A stretch of DNA of 64,000 bases from Sphagnum compactum. Taxonomy: Eukaryota; Bryophyta; Sphagnopsida; Sphagnales. The stretch spans positions 5,270,001 to 5,334,000 of the forward strand of contig OZ234500.1 in NCBI GenBank assembly GCA_965153455.1, written 5' to 3'. Positions within the stretch are counted from its first letter, which is position 1. Each line of letters begins with the position of its first letter. Both the position numbers and the translations under genes were made by a program. Below the pieces are notes generated by a model. It did not search any database. It had not been told where the DNA came from and was given only the letters and a program-made list of their open reading frames with translations. Positions 1 to 11,194 of this stretch are shown here, in pieces.

Positions 1-2616
1 AAAAACATTAAAGCAAAAACTGTAAGTTTGTTACCATACTTGTATATCAAACATGTAGAGGTGTTGGGCGTGTTTTCAAGCTCTTAGAACATTGAAATTT
101 TTTCCACAGAAAGTTTTTCACCATAGGAAATCAAGAGATGATCAGGTTGCAAGTATTGAACGTCCTTGATTTAGGTTCAAACTTCTTGAACATATCATCA
201 GGAATTTATGACAAAGATGTTATATGAATGGGAGTTCATGTTTCTCAAATCGTGCTTTGTTGTATATGTTGGAAGGAAATAATTCTCATCCACCATTTTT
301 ATATGGAACCCATTATTCAACTCCTGGGTAAGTTCCACTTTGGGAACCCACAAATCCTCAAAATTAACAATTTATTTCATCTTTGTTGCATGTCCTTTAA
401 TGTGATGACTTGGATCATCTACCTTCAATTTACATGTGTTCCCATTTGGCTCTTCTTTTGAAACTTTCACAACACCCCAGTCCATTTACTGCCTTTGTTT
501 TAATACATGGTCTTTCATTTGAAAAATTGCAAATGAGAGTATGTTGACAAAACTAGCAATTCAAACTAAAAATGGAAGAACCACAATTGGCAAGTGTGTG
601 TGTTGTACTAGCTTGTTCAAACTATTCCTACACATATGTTCCACTTTTAGGTGCCCTTTCATTCCAATTTGAGACAATGGTCATGATGGAACAAGACCCT
701 TCAATTCCTTTCTAAACTGCAAAGGGTGTCAACTCATTGAAGACAATTAACATTGCTCATGGTACATTTGGTCTTAAAGATGATGTATTATTCTCCAAGG
801 ATTTTTAGCCTTTGGTGGGATACCTAGAAAGATTAGGTTTAGCTTGGAAGCCTGATTTTATTTAATTTGGGGTTTGTTGACAGAATGGAAGATTTGATGC
901 ACCAGCCTACTTCTTTACAAGTGTGGCAAATTCTTGGGAAATTTTTTTGAACAATCCGCTGACCGCAAGGAGCTCATCCTTAAATTATTTGTTCCACCTT
1001 CAAATTTCATTGTGAAGAGGTTCATAAACCCAAATTCCTTTTCAGCAGGTTTGGGGTTCAAATTTATGTTTATTTTTCCATGTTTTCCTGTTTTGGGATT
1101 TGGGCATTCCATAGAGATGGTAAACCTTAAACCCTAAACCTTCAAATGAACATGTACAGGGAAGGTTTGAATTTGGGTGTCCACTAAAATGGAATCTTTA
1201 TGGGTGATGTGATGTTACCCGCCTAGTAATTTGTTTTTCTTTCAACTAATCTTCTTGTCAACTTTTGTTTCATGCTTGATGAACTTTCCATCAATTGAGT
1301 TTAATTGTGAAAATAGGAAGTAGCATAAGATGTTGATGGTCATGTGCACTATTCTGAACTGTTGATCTTGTTTGTTTTGTGGCCCTTTACACTCTCACTT
1401 AATTGTAAACTGTAACAAAAGGGGTTGGGGAAATGATGCAAGGCAAGGACCCCGTTGATTTCATTACAAAACATCGACAAGTGTTAGAAAGTCAACATGT
1501 GTCAATGCATCTTCATTCCTAGATTGATTTATTCTTTGGCTACAAACAATAGGGCAAGGTAAATTTTCCCCCTGAGCTTATGACATGCAGAAAATTAGGC
1601 ATTTTGCCCACCAAACCTTCAAGACCTACAACCATGTTCCCTCTTTCATTAAATGCCAATTTCATTGGATTGCTATGAATTTCATGATAATTCGTAGTCC
1701 AGTGTGAAGTCCAAACCACCCAATTTTTGTCTTGTGATGATGTAAACAAAATGTTGATAGATGAAATGAAGTAATTTTGTTTTTCTTTTAGTCCTTTGGG
1801 AGCTTATCCTTTATAGTTGTAAAATGGTAATTGGAGCCCTAAATTGTCTTGTTCAAATTTTTACAAGATTTGAGTTTGGAGTTGTTGGGGTTTTCTTGCA
1901 AGAGGCTTTGGCTGCAGATAACATGTTCCATCACCTAACTTTCAAAGGAACAGTGGACTTGGAAAAAGCTGATGACTTTATTGAACGTGCAGGCCTTGAA
2001 AGTACAACTTCATTCTCATACCCTACATATGTCATTGGCCAAGTATGGTTGATTATAGTTATGAGACTGTAGGTAGGACATTGCAAGGTATGTCATTTGC
2101 TTTCATTCAATTTGTTAAACATAGCTTGTAATGTCATACCCTAGAATTCCCATATAATCCCACTATGCATTATGTATACATTAGGAAAATTGAACATTTA
2201 TATGTACTTTGTTTTTTATTAAGTTAATTTTTAATTTGAATTATTTAAAGTACCTAATTATGTGTCAAATGTAGCCCCTGCCCCCTATTTCTCTGTATCC
2301 ATGCAACTATTAAACAGGTTTTTAACTACCTGTAATTTGTTGTTAGGTCTAAGTTTAGGTTATTGCTTATCTAGAGTATTTTAAGGTTTAATAGAGGGAC
2401 AAGTGGCAAGGAACCCTAAAAAATATACTCTAAACCCTAATTCAGACCTAGATTTAAACCCTAATCCATTACAAACTTAAATACAACCTTAGATTAAACA
2501 CAATCCATTATAACCCTAATCCATTATAGCCTTAAATTAAACACAAACCTAACTTTAAGTCTAAACCCTAATTTTGTACACCTCAACACACTTATTCTAA
2601 AGGTGATGAGTTATCA
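1..2616. other. AT-rich intergenic DNA, no gene supported
   Basis: Only short open frames without recognisable domains occur here, and none has convincing splice sites. From about 2,400 to 2,580 the sequence is studded with degenerate copies of CCCTAA and ACCCTAAT, resembling eroded interstitial plant-telomere-type repeats, but spacing is irregular and no array can be defined. I see nothing else. Confidence 0.5.
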
Positions 2617-5600
2617 TGGCAACTATATAATTTCATTTGATTTTGTTCCTAAAGCACTTTCTTACAACATCTTTTTTTTTTTTGTAATCTATAAATTTTG
2701 TTACATTTGAAACACCCGATTTGAGCTATGTTTGCAGTTTTCCCTCTATTTGCTCACTTTTGGGAAGTTTATTATGAGTTGTTGAAGTCCTTTTAAAGGT
2801 TTTTTGTTTGTGCTTCAGCACATCACAACACACCATAGATGTGTAAGTGTTCCATGATTACATTGGATTTTTGTTTCATAAGGTTTTCAGTTTTTGTCTC
2901 TTGTGTATATTATAATGTAGAAGACAAGCACATTTTCTATGTGCCATAGATATCCAAGTGTTCCATAACTACATTGGGTTTGGTTTCATAAGGCTTTTAA
3001 ATTTCAAGTTTTGTGTATATTACAATGCAAAATAAAAGCAAACTATCTATCTATTGTGCATATTATAGTGAAGAATGTATGAGCAATTTGTTTTGTTTAT
3101 ATTCAAGTTGTTTTTGTGAACTTCATTTTTTTATCTATTGTGCATATTATAGTGCAGAATACAGGCACGTGTTTTTTGTCTACCATAAATATTTAAGTGT
3201 TCCATAACTACATTGGGTTTTGGTTCATAAAGCTTTTAGTTTTTAGTTTTTTGTGTATATTACAATGTAGAATATAAGCAAATTTTCTATCTATTGTGCA
3301 TATTACAATGAGGAGTGTATAAACAATTTGTTTTGTTTGTATTCACGTTGTTTCGGGGAACTTTGTCAATTGTATTGTATGGCTCAACTAGTACTTAGCC
3401 CAAGTAGGAAAAAAACTACACCTATGAATGTTGTTGGCATCACTGATGTGCAGCACAAAATGCTTGCTCCTTGTTTTGAGGGTTACATTATCAGTAGGTA
3501 TGGGTTTGCAGATGTCCTTGGAAGTGCGTTCATATATATCCATTGTGACTTCGTAGATCCACTTGGATACTTGACAATAACTTTGACTGTAAGGTCTAAC
3601 TTTGTTTTTACCTTTTCCCCTCACTTGAATGTGGGGTCCTTAATATGGGTGCTCAATTTTGGGGTCACTTTTAGAAACAAGTTTGAAAGAGGAAATTGGG
3701 AATATGTATTAAGAGTTGGGGCTACTACTGTTATCAATCAAATTGACCTTTTTACTGCCTGCACTTTGTCCCCACACATTTAATCCTAGATTTTATGCAA
3801 AGGGAAAATTTGGAGGATTTAGGAACCATGGAATAGTGGTCACTGGGATATATGGGTGATTTGCCAAGGCTTTTATCCTGGTAATTGCAAATGGGTTGGG
3901 CAGAAATGATGCACATGCATTGTCATTTTATCCTTAGTTATTTGCACAATACATGTAATTGGTTAAGATGTATAATACTAGTAACCCTGCAACAATGTTG
4001 GTCAAAAACATTGGAAGCTTTTGGTTTGGTGAACAACAATTGATCCCTAATTATGCTACCATCTTTGTGATGCTTGCTCTTGATGCTATAACTATTAAAA
4101 GGTTGACTAAAATCCACAACAAAAGGACAAAGGGTCAAAATTTCGCAACCAACTTTGAGGTATGTTCAAATTTGAAATACTTGTGTGTTGAAAACTTTCT
4201 TACTAGGAAGTAAAAACAAGGAAGCGAGTTACAGATGTCGATTCCATGGCTTTTAATGTTGTGACTACAAGTAATGGGGACATTGATAATCCCAATTGGT
4301 GCAACTTGTTTCGAGAACATTTGTGAAAAATGTCATTTCTCATCTCTCACAAATAGAAATGCTAGTTACTATTGCCAGGTCTGTAAATGTATGGTTTTTA
4401 TTGAATCTCAACTTCACATTGCTTACAAAATTAAATAGGTCAGCAGTGAAGAATTTGATTGCATGTTGTGCGACCCATGGATTGAGCCATTGCTTGGCAC
4501 AAGCTCATTAGTCCTGAAGAATTCAGATCAAAACAAGGTGTTTTCCTTCACTTATTTAGAGAAAATAAACATGAAAGCAAATTTGTCTTAAGTCCCACAA
4601 CGGGTTATTCTAGCTTGAAAAAATATACAACAAGGAAAAGTGAAGAAGCAATAAAGTAGTGGGAAAGAAATTCCAAAAACAAAAATGTAGAAGCAGAAGA
4701 AAAAGTTTATAGTTCAAATTAATATGTACAAATGACAACTTAGTCAATGGATCACATTTTGAAACTTCACTTGTATAGTTTAACTTATTATTCTTTTTGT
4801 AGACAAAAATTTACAATTGAAACTTGAATATGTATTTATTATAACTTGTTTTGAAGTTGGAACTTTGTATGAATTAGAGCTTGGATTCAAATCTTATTTG
4901 AAGAACTTGCAACTTGATTTGAATTTGATTTGAACTTTCTCTTACACTTGCATAATGGGCATGCTTCTTGGCCAGGACTTATTGGGGGTCTATTGGGATT
5001 TGTTTATGTAAATTAATCACATAAGTTATAACTTATTTTGAGGTTGGAAATTTGTTAAATCTATAACTTTTTGTGGAAAATTTTGATTGAATATGTCATT
5101 TGTTGATTCAAAAATTTGTTTTGAAAAACTTGGAACTTCATATGAAAATCAAACCCTATCATTGATAGTGAAATTTCAAAGTATTAATATTTTAAAATAT
5201 CAAAATATCATGAAAATTAGAAAAATTTGACAAACAAAGAATCTATAAAATTAACTTCTAAAAATAATATTTGAACTTTTTAGGTAACATTAAAGAGAAA
5301 ATTTGAATTAAAATTCGGAAAAGATATTTTCCATAAATAAATAAATAAATAAATAATTTAATTACCAGAACCGAAAATAAAATAAAATATGAAAAAAATA
5401 ATTTATAAAATATATTTTGAAATTAATGTTTAAAATTGATTTGCCATACATAAAATAAAACTAAAAAGTTCTTAAAGTTCAAGTGAATATTTTGATATTC
5501 TGAACTTAATTTAAAAATTTGATTTCAGAAATTAATTTTAATTGAAAATATCGGGTGGACTAAAAAAATTAAAGCAAAATCAGGTCAACTTTTAACTGAT

Positions 5601-5730
5601 TTTTTTGGGGACAATTTAGGTTGATTTCAATTTTCATTTTGTTTTGTATCAATTTGCAAATATAAATTTCACATAAATTTCAAAACTTAAAGTTAAAGAT
5701 AACCAAATTGAAATTTGAAAATAACACTAT
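2617..5730 (+). mobile_element. Helitron-related repeat, copy 1 (RPA-like part)
   Basis: This 3.1-kb segment matches, in inverted orientation, 32,172-35,265 along its whole length, including non-coding flanks. Similarity starts near the ACTATATAATTTC motif and stops at GAAAATAACAC. It contains a broken RPA-like gene. The copy at 32 kb is followed on its own strand by a Helitron DUF6570 region, which is why I read both as Helitron remains; copy 1 has no such downstream part and abuts another repeat at 5,731. Inside it, at about 3,010-3,125 and 3,250-3,365, a segment with repeated ATTGTGCATATTA motifs is present twice. I could not identify a Helitron 5' TC or 3' CTRR hairpin end, so the element ends are similarity limits only. 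Confidence 0.55.
3379..4591 (+). pseudogene. RPA-like OB-fold/zinc-ribbon protein, decayed copy
   Basis: Reading starts at an ATG at 3,379 (MAQLV) that is shared with the inverted copy. The frame is broken by stops and frameshifts, but blocks remain readable to a stop at about 4,591. A zinc-ribbon-like block near 4,276-4,395 has CEKCH followed by YYCQVC; a later block contains FDCMLCDPW. At least one intron looks genuine: GTATGT at about 4,158 to CTAG at about 4,208, also present in the other copy. Paired cysteines after beta-rich segments resemble the zinc-ribbon OB domain of replication protein A large subunits, which plant Helitrons often carry. That family call is inference from the cysteine pattern and the neighbouring Helitron domain, not from close sequence recognition. 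Confidence 0.4.
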
Positions 5731-6570
5731 CAACAAACACTGAGCTCAATATGGTAACAGCCTGAATCTCTACAGAGCCACACTTTGCTTATAAAATTTG
5801 GGTTGTATCATTTAATAAGATAGGTGACACAATGTTTACTTGGAATCAGCATTATTCAAGAAGACGAATTATTCCTTGAATATATAGCAGTACAAGTTTG
5901 GGTCCAGCTGTGTTCTCCATCATTAATATTATAATTCTGGCAATGGGAAAGGTGATATCCTTAGCCTTTTGTCTCAATGTCTTTTCGAGGGCTGTCTTTT
6001 CAAAATTGGGCTTTGGGTTTTTTTGTTCGATTGTGAAGGTCCTATTCACATTTGCAGTAGTTACATAGTTTGTGCACACTTCGGCCAACAGCACAAGATA
6101 TACTAGAAATTTTAGATTGATTCCAAGAGGCTTTCATACAGGATTTCAAAGAGAGCATAGGGAAATGCACTTAATATGTAGTAAGAAATATTAGACCAAA
6201 TTTTGTACGGAAATTTTTTCAGTGTTTGAGTTCAAAATTTATATGGTCAACACTATTTGTCAAAAGGCACTACTTTCTATGTAGGAAATATGCTCATTTT
6301 CTCATTACAGGCTAGCTGCAATGTATGTTAAAAAATGCCCTAATTTTTGTAGTGTATTTAGACAACCATTTTCAAGTGCAAGAACTGACCGACTATCTTC
6401 CAGGATCTTACAAAACGGAAGAAATCTTCCACATTGGAATTACAAGTGCTCTGAAAATTAGGGCAGGTTTTTACACCAGAAAAGGGTAGCGCCTTCAGCC
6501 CTTCCTTGTTTTTCAGTGCCCAACACTTGGGCTACCGCCCTTGTGCCTAGGGACCTAACAACAAGGACGC
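5731..6570 (+). repeat. Dispersed repeat B, copy 1
   Basis: This segment is a direct-orientation relative of 29,131-30,012; both open with CTATCAACAA and end after a GCCTAGG..AACAAGGA motif. It begins exactly where the Helitron-related repeat ends. Within it, GCCCTAATTTTTGTAGTG (6,339-6,357) is the reverse complement of a CACTA-type terminus, and an inverted counterpart AAAATTAGGGC lies about 110 bp downstream. Short open frames inside show no known domain. Confidence 0.55.
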
Positions 6571-7439
6571 ACCTGTGGTGCTACCCTTCTTCTATACAAA
6601 GGGGATAGCAACCCTAAAGTTCTCTGTCACGAGAATAAAATCTCATTCATTTACAAGAGAAACACAGACAGTCGAAGAAATTTGTCATCTAGTGGGTCTT
6701 TGTCCATGAAAAGATCACACAAATTGTACGCCATGTATGCGCCACTGTCCCTGCCCACTGACATGGTTTCAAATGTTCCTAGTAATGAAAATATTGGCAC
6801 ATGTGCATAAACCTAGAAGCGTCAAATTCATTGTCTTCAATGGCCAATCCTCTTCTTGTGAGAAAGATACTAAACAGTCTAGTCTTCACTCTTGATGGAT
6901 ATTGAAAAACAATGCAGACCAATTGGTGAACATCTGACTTTATAAGTAAAGCACCCACAAAATTCAAATACATTCACAGTTCACGATTTCTCTTTGCACA
7001 TCCAAATTGTTGTCCCAGAGATATTTGAGTTGAGCGAGAGACCACATGCAAATGCTTCTACCTGAATGCACATAATGATCACTCTCTCATCTCCTCTCCC
7101 TGGTATGGTCAAAATGGATCTACTAGCCTAGAGAGAATGAAGATTGCTAACAGTAACATCTGCCACAAATGGCACCAACCACTTGAACAGTGGAGATCAG
7201 TTAATCCACACCATGATTCCTCTTCTTGAAACATTCTAACCTCAGTTGATCCATGAGCAAAGCAATGTTCCAGCAATCAATATACTACAGCTCAGTGGCT
7301 AAGTAGCAAAATAATCAAAGTGTTAATCCTGACATCAAAGGCCTTTAACACACCCTAGACTCTGAAGGTGGGAATTCAAATTGCCGTGAAGTGGCTGTTT
7401 GAAGTCCATGTCTATCAAGATGTGAACCAGTGTGCCCAG
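6571..7439. other. Intergenic, nothing recognised
   Basis: AT-moderate unique-looking sequence. I find no frame, repeat or RNA gene that I can support. Confidence 0.4.
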
Positions 7440-8709
7440 TCAGGTCTTAACACAATCACCAAAAAATGCTGCAATGGAGACCACAAGGATGCCAACAGAG
7501 ATACGGAAAATTGCTGCTAGATCAATTTTATGTGTGCTTGCAAAGAAAGCGGGTGAAGTTGCAACACTTCGCTGAATTTCTTCCATGGAGCAACAGCAGC
7601 CTCCTGTTCACATACAACTTGGCTTAAAATAAATCTTTGGTATCTTGCAATTGAGTCCCCTCATATCAACTGGAGCATGAATTTCATAATTCACAGATAT
7701 CATTAGGTCAGATAATGGCATAACTTGGAAACCAGTAAACAAACTGTGCAGAGCACCAAGTCCTCACAGTATCATGGGGGTAGAGGATGCCAAGACGAGC
7801 ACTATCAGATCTGTGGGTTCAATGTTGCATCACCCACACCCCATGATGAAATTGCCAGACCCACAAGCATAGTGTAGCGAGTCCACCAAGTCATGTACCT
7901 GTATTGGATGCAGAGGAAGTTGAATTGTACTTGCACCCTACTCATGTGTCTCCATGTCAATGTCTCATAGCCATGCCTGCAAAGTAGCCCTTGATGAATA
8001 AGTAGGTTCCTGGTTAGCTACTAAACACAGCCCATATTTAAAGAGAATGTCAAATCTTGAAGCTTCAAGAGTCTTACTTCTGTTTGCAGAAGGATATGTT
8101 CAAAACAAGGACCTGCACAATTGCACCCACACATATGTGATGAGGCGATTGACATTGGAGCCCTGGTGAATACTTGCCCAAGCTACCAATGATAGTACCT
8201 GCCCACCTCTACCAAGGGTCACCACACATGGCCCAAGATGTACAGAATCTACTTAGAATCTACTACAGTCACAGTCAACAATTGATAAAGTCTATATTTT
8301 CTAAACCCAGCTGTCACAAGGAAATCAGGAAAAAGAAAATTGAATAAGATTACTGAACAAGCTGAAACACAATTGACGGAAGAGTTAGTTTACAATGGGA
8401 TCAGCAGCACCATGAACAGCCATCACACCTTGTAGCCATGACATACCAAAAACTGGGATGATTATGTCCCTGGTGGAATCACCCCTGTAGCAGCTTGTAT
8501 GCGTAAGCAAGGTGGACAATGCAGACAACACAAGCCTAAACTGTTTAGATATAAATCCATAGGGCAATTACAGGTGAAAGAAGTTTGAAAGCCAAGCAGA
8601 GGACAGACACAAACAACACTTACCAGACAATAGGCCTCCTGGAAACATTCTATATGATGAACAATATCAACAGCAGCATCTTCTTTTCCAATAGCAGTGA
8701 GAAAGTGCT
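7440..8709 (-). CDS. Possible multi-exon gene of unknown product (weak)
   Basis: Several minus-strand segments are open and bounded by plausible splice sites. One (8,624-8,709, two bases plus 28 codons) ends at a canonical GTAAGT and reads EHFLTAIGKEDAAVD; the next (8,447-8,540) starts after a CAG in compatible phase, reads FRLVLSALSTLLTHTS and ends at GTATGT. Further candidates lie at about 8,110-8,190 and 7,806-8,010 (ends at a TGA at 7,806). A separate open stretch at 7,440-7,600 contains a hydrophobic segment (ISVGILVVSIAAFF) and ends in its own stop, so it would be a different transcript end. I do not recognise the product. Composition rich in Cys, Trp and His in the 3' candidates argues that some exons are chance. 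Confidence 0.25.
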
Positions 8710-11190
8710 CTTGACAAATGTATATGTATGTGGCTTGGTTATATATGTGCAACCAAGAGTCATGTAAGTACCCTGTGAATGCCCAACACAATCTATATAT
8801 TATGATCAATTTACCTCCCAGCCCATGCTTGTCACAGTACCTTCTTTCATCAAAATCACACTACTACACTACGGATGTGAATACCCAAGGACGACAGACG
8901 TCACACAACTGCTCTCACAGACGTATATGATGCAATCAAAGGAACACTGAGTCCAAATCAAAAGCAACATTATCATGTTCCTGCATTGCAGAGAGAGCAG
9001 ATGCCACCTCTACAACCCCACAGGATGGAGGCCATAAAACCAAGAAAATACAGATGCAGGATTCATGGTGTACATGGCAGTGAAAAAATGCAACAGGGTT
9101 TTCTGGTAAGAAGTTTAGTGAACTTGACTACTTCTAACACTTCAATCTGAGACTGTTCACTACAGAGAACCAGGTATGTACTAATCTCACCTTATGATTT
9201 CACTGGAAACCACATGCATGAAGGGCCGTTATAAGAATTCCAAAATTTCCGTCATTTCAATGTTGTATAGCATCAGTTTTAGCAGCAATATGTATTTCAG
9301 TATTTTCCCATTATAAGTGACATAGCTATCTGAGCACATTGACTTACAATCTACAACCGAAAACCTAATGAATGTTTTTGTAAACTTGAACTCAGGAGCT
9401 CTTGGAGTGACAAATAAGTCAGCCACTAATAATGCACAAAATTTGATCAATCGTTATGATGTAGCTAGGACAGCACTTGTGATGATGTTTGGTAATTGGA
9501 ATTTATGCATTTTGGATGGAGAGTCACCGAAACACTTCACTCATCCAAGCTACGATGTTCAACAGGAACGAAAGCCGGGGAGAGGGAAGTCTGTTAGTGC
9601 GAAACTTAATGCTAAATTGGTGATTAAACCGCTCATGGATAGATCGTCACAAGGCTGTAACCAATTCCGTGTTACAGAACCGCCCTCGGTGGCAGATTCT
9701 GACAGGAAAGTGGTCACTAGCGAGTCTCGTGACCGCGGGCTTGGCAAAATCGGTTACCACCGGTGCGTTCTGTGGCGTAAAGAGCAGGTTACCCGCGTTC
9801 AAAAGTCACAGGAACACCCTTAACAGGGTCGTTCCATTTCACTGCGCAATTCTGCTTGAAGAATCGCGCCCCAGGGGCGGCGGAATTCTCTCCTGAATTT
9901 TACGAAGAAGAGAGAGCAAGAGAAGAACCATGAGTGAAGACGTCAAGGAAATCAAAGACTCTTGGGTTGCTAGCCTATGACGCAAGATCAGAAAATTGAA
10001 ACAAACATCACTGATCCAGATACCAAAAGCATGAATCTAGAGATGGGTAAATTAGACGTATAAAAAACTCCCTTTATTTTTCAGAAAATCCAGCAAGAGA
10101 CAACCAGAGACAACTCTAGCCGAGGACACTTTGATTTTCCATTTGTACATGGACGCTTGCTTTAATATTTCAATACGCAGAACAGTCTAAGAAGTGGTGA
10201 ACTAGACTAATCAAAATATATGCATATAAGCAGGTGTGGCCGATTAGCTCTCCTCATGCCTCAGACATGAAGGAAGAGACATGCTTATTTCCAACAGCCA
10301 AAAACGAAGACCTTTAATAAGTGAAGTTCCGACCAATCAAAACAAGAGGGTTATTTAAACACAGTCAGTCCCCCTCTGGTTTGAATACACATGAAAACAA
10401 ATTACGGTCGGAGCAAATTACAGGTGCCGGTTCAGGAAGCACTAAGGACCATGGCAGCTACATCAAGCACCACGGCGTTTGCTGCGGACGACGTAGATGC
10501 AGCAACATCACAAGTTACAGAAGATCCTCCAGTTGTTGCCGGTGTTATAGAACTGCGAGCTGAATGTAAAATGTTCATCTCGATCCCTTCCTGTGGATGT
10601 TCTCCTGTCCCTATAGTTCCAATCCCATCAAAACGCAAGGAATTATTTCAACGCAGTTAGTAACCTCTGGTTTCTACAGACAGAACAAGGATGTATACGG
10701 AAGTCTCGTTCACAATGAGTAGCTAGCAAAATAACTCAGATTCAAGATAATCGGGCCAGTTCTGCGCTGGGAGTTTTTCATTTTGTAACATACCATCGCT
10801 CGCGCTTGTAGGCCAATTTCGTGCCGATGCAGGGGCCGATACTGATGACCAGTTCCGCATGCTGAGACGCAAGCCGCAGCCAGCGATGGTGATGACAATG
10901 AAGAAAACGACCAGCCTTAATATCAGCGTGGCAGAATCTGAAGCGAAACTTGATGCTAGTTCCTGCCATCCGCTCGCTGGTGGTGAAGCAACATCTACAC
11001 TCATGACTAGATGCCTCATTCTTGCAATCTATTCTAGAAATTTAAGGATAACTCTCTTTCACAAACTGTCGACTCACGAGGCCGTCAAGAAATCTTCCAC
11101 AAGAATTTATCAATCTACACCATACTCATCACCTCACCCAAATTCTACAAGTACTTATGCTGATCATACCAATATATGCACTCAGGCATA
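8710..11190. other. Mixed region with short open frames, no defined gene
   Basis: GC content rises from about 9,540 onward and overlapping frames are open on both strands (for example plus 9,368-9,823 and 10,391-10,660, minus 10,723-11,019, the last with one hydrophobic stretch LRLVVFFIVITIAG). None shows a domain I recognise, and coding sense cannot be told from the higher GC alone. It could hold 5' exons or promoter sequence of the weak minus-strand gene to the left. Confidence 0.25.
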
Positions 11191-11194
11191 ACTA

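Noticed and set aside
3013-3207. 64-codon frame before the RPA-like gene
   Set aside because: Composed of the internal tandem duplication (YCAYYS repeats) of the Helitron-related repeat; no start or domain support.
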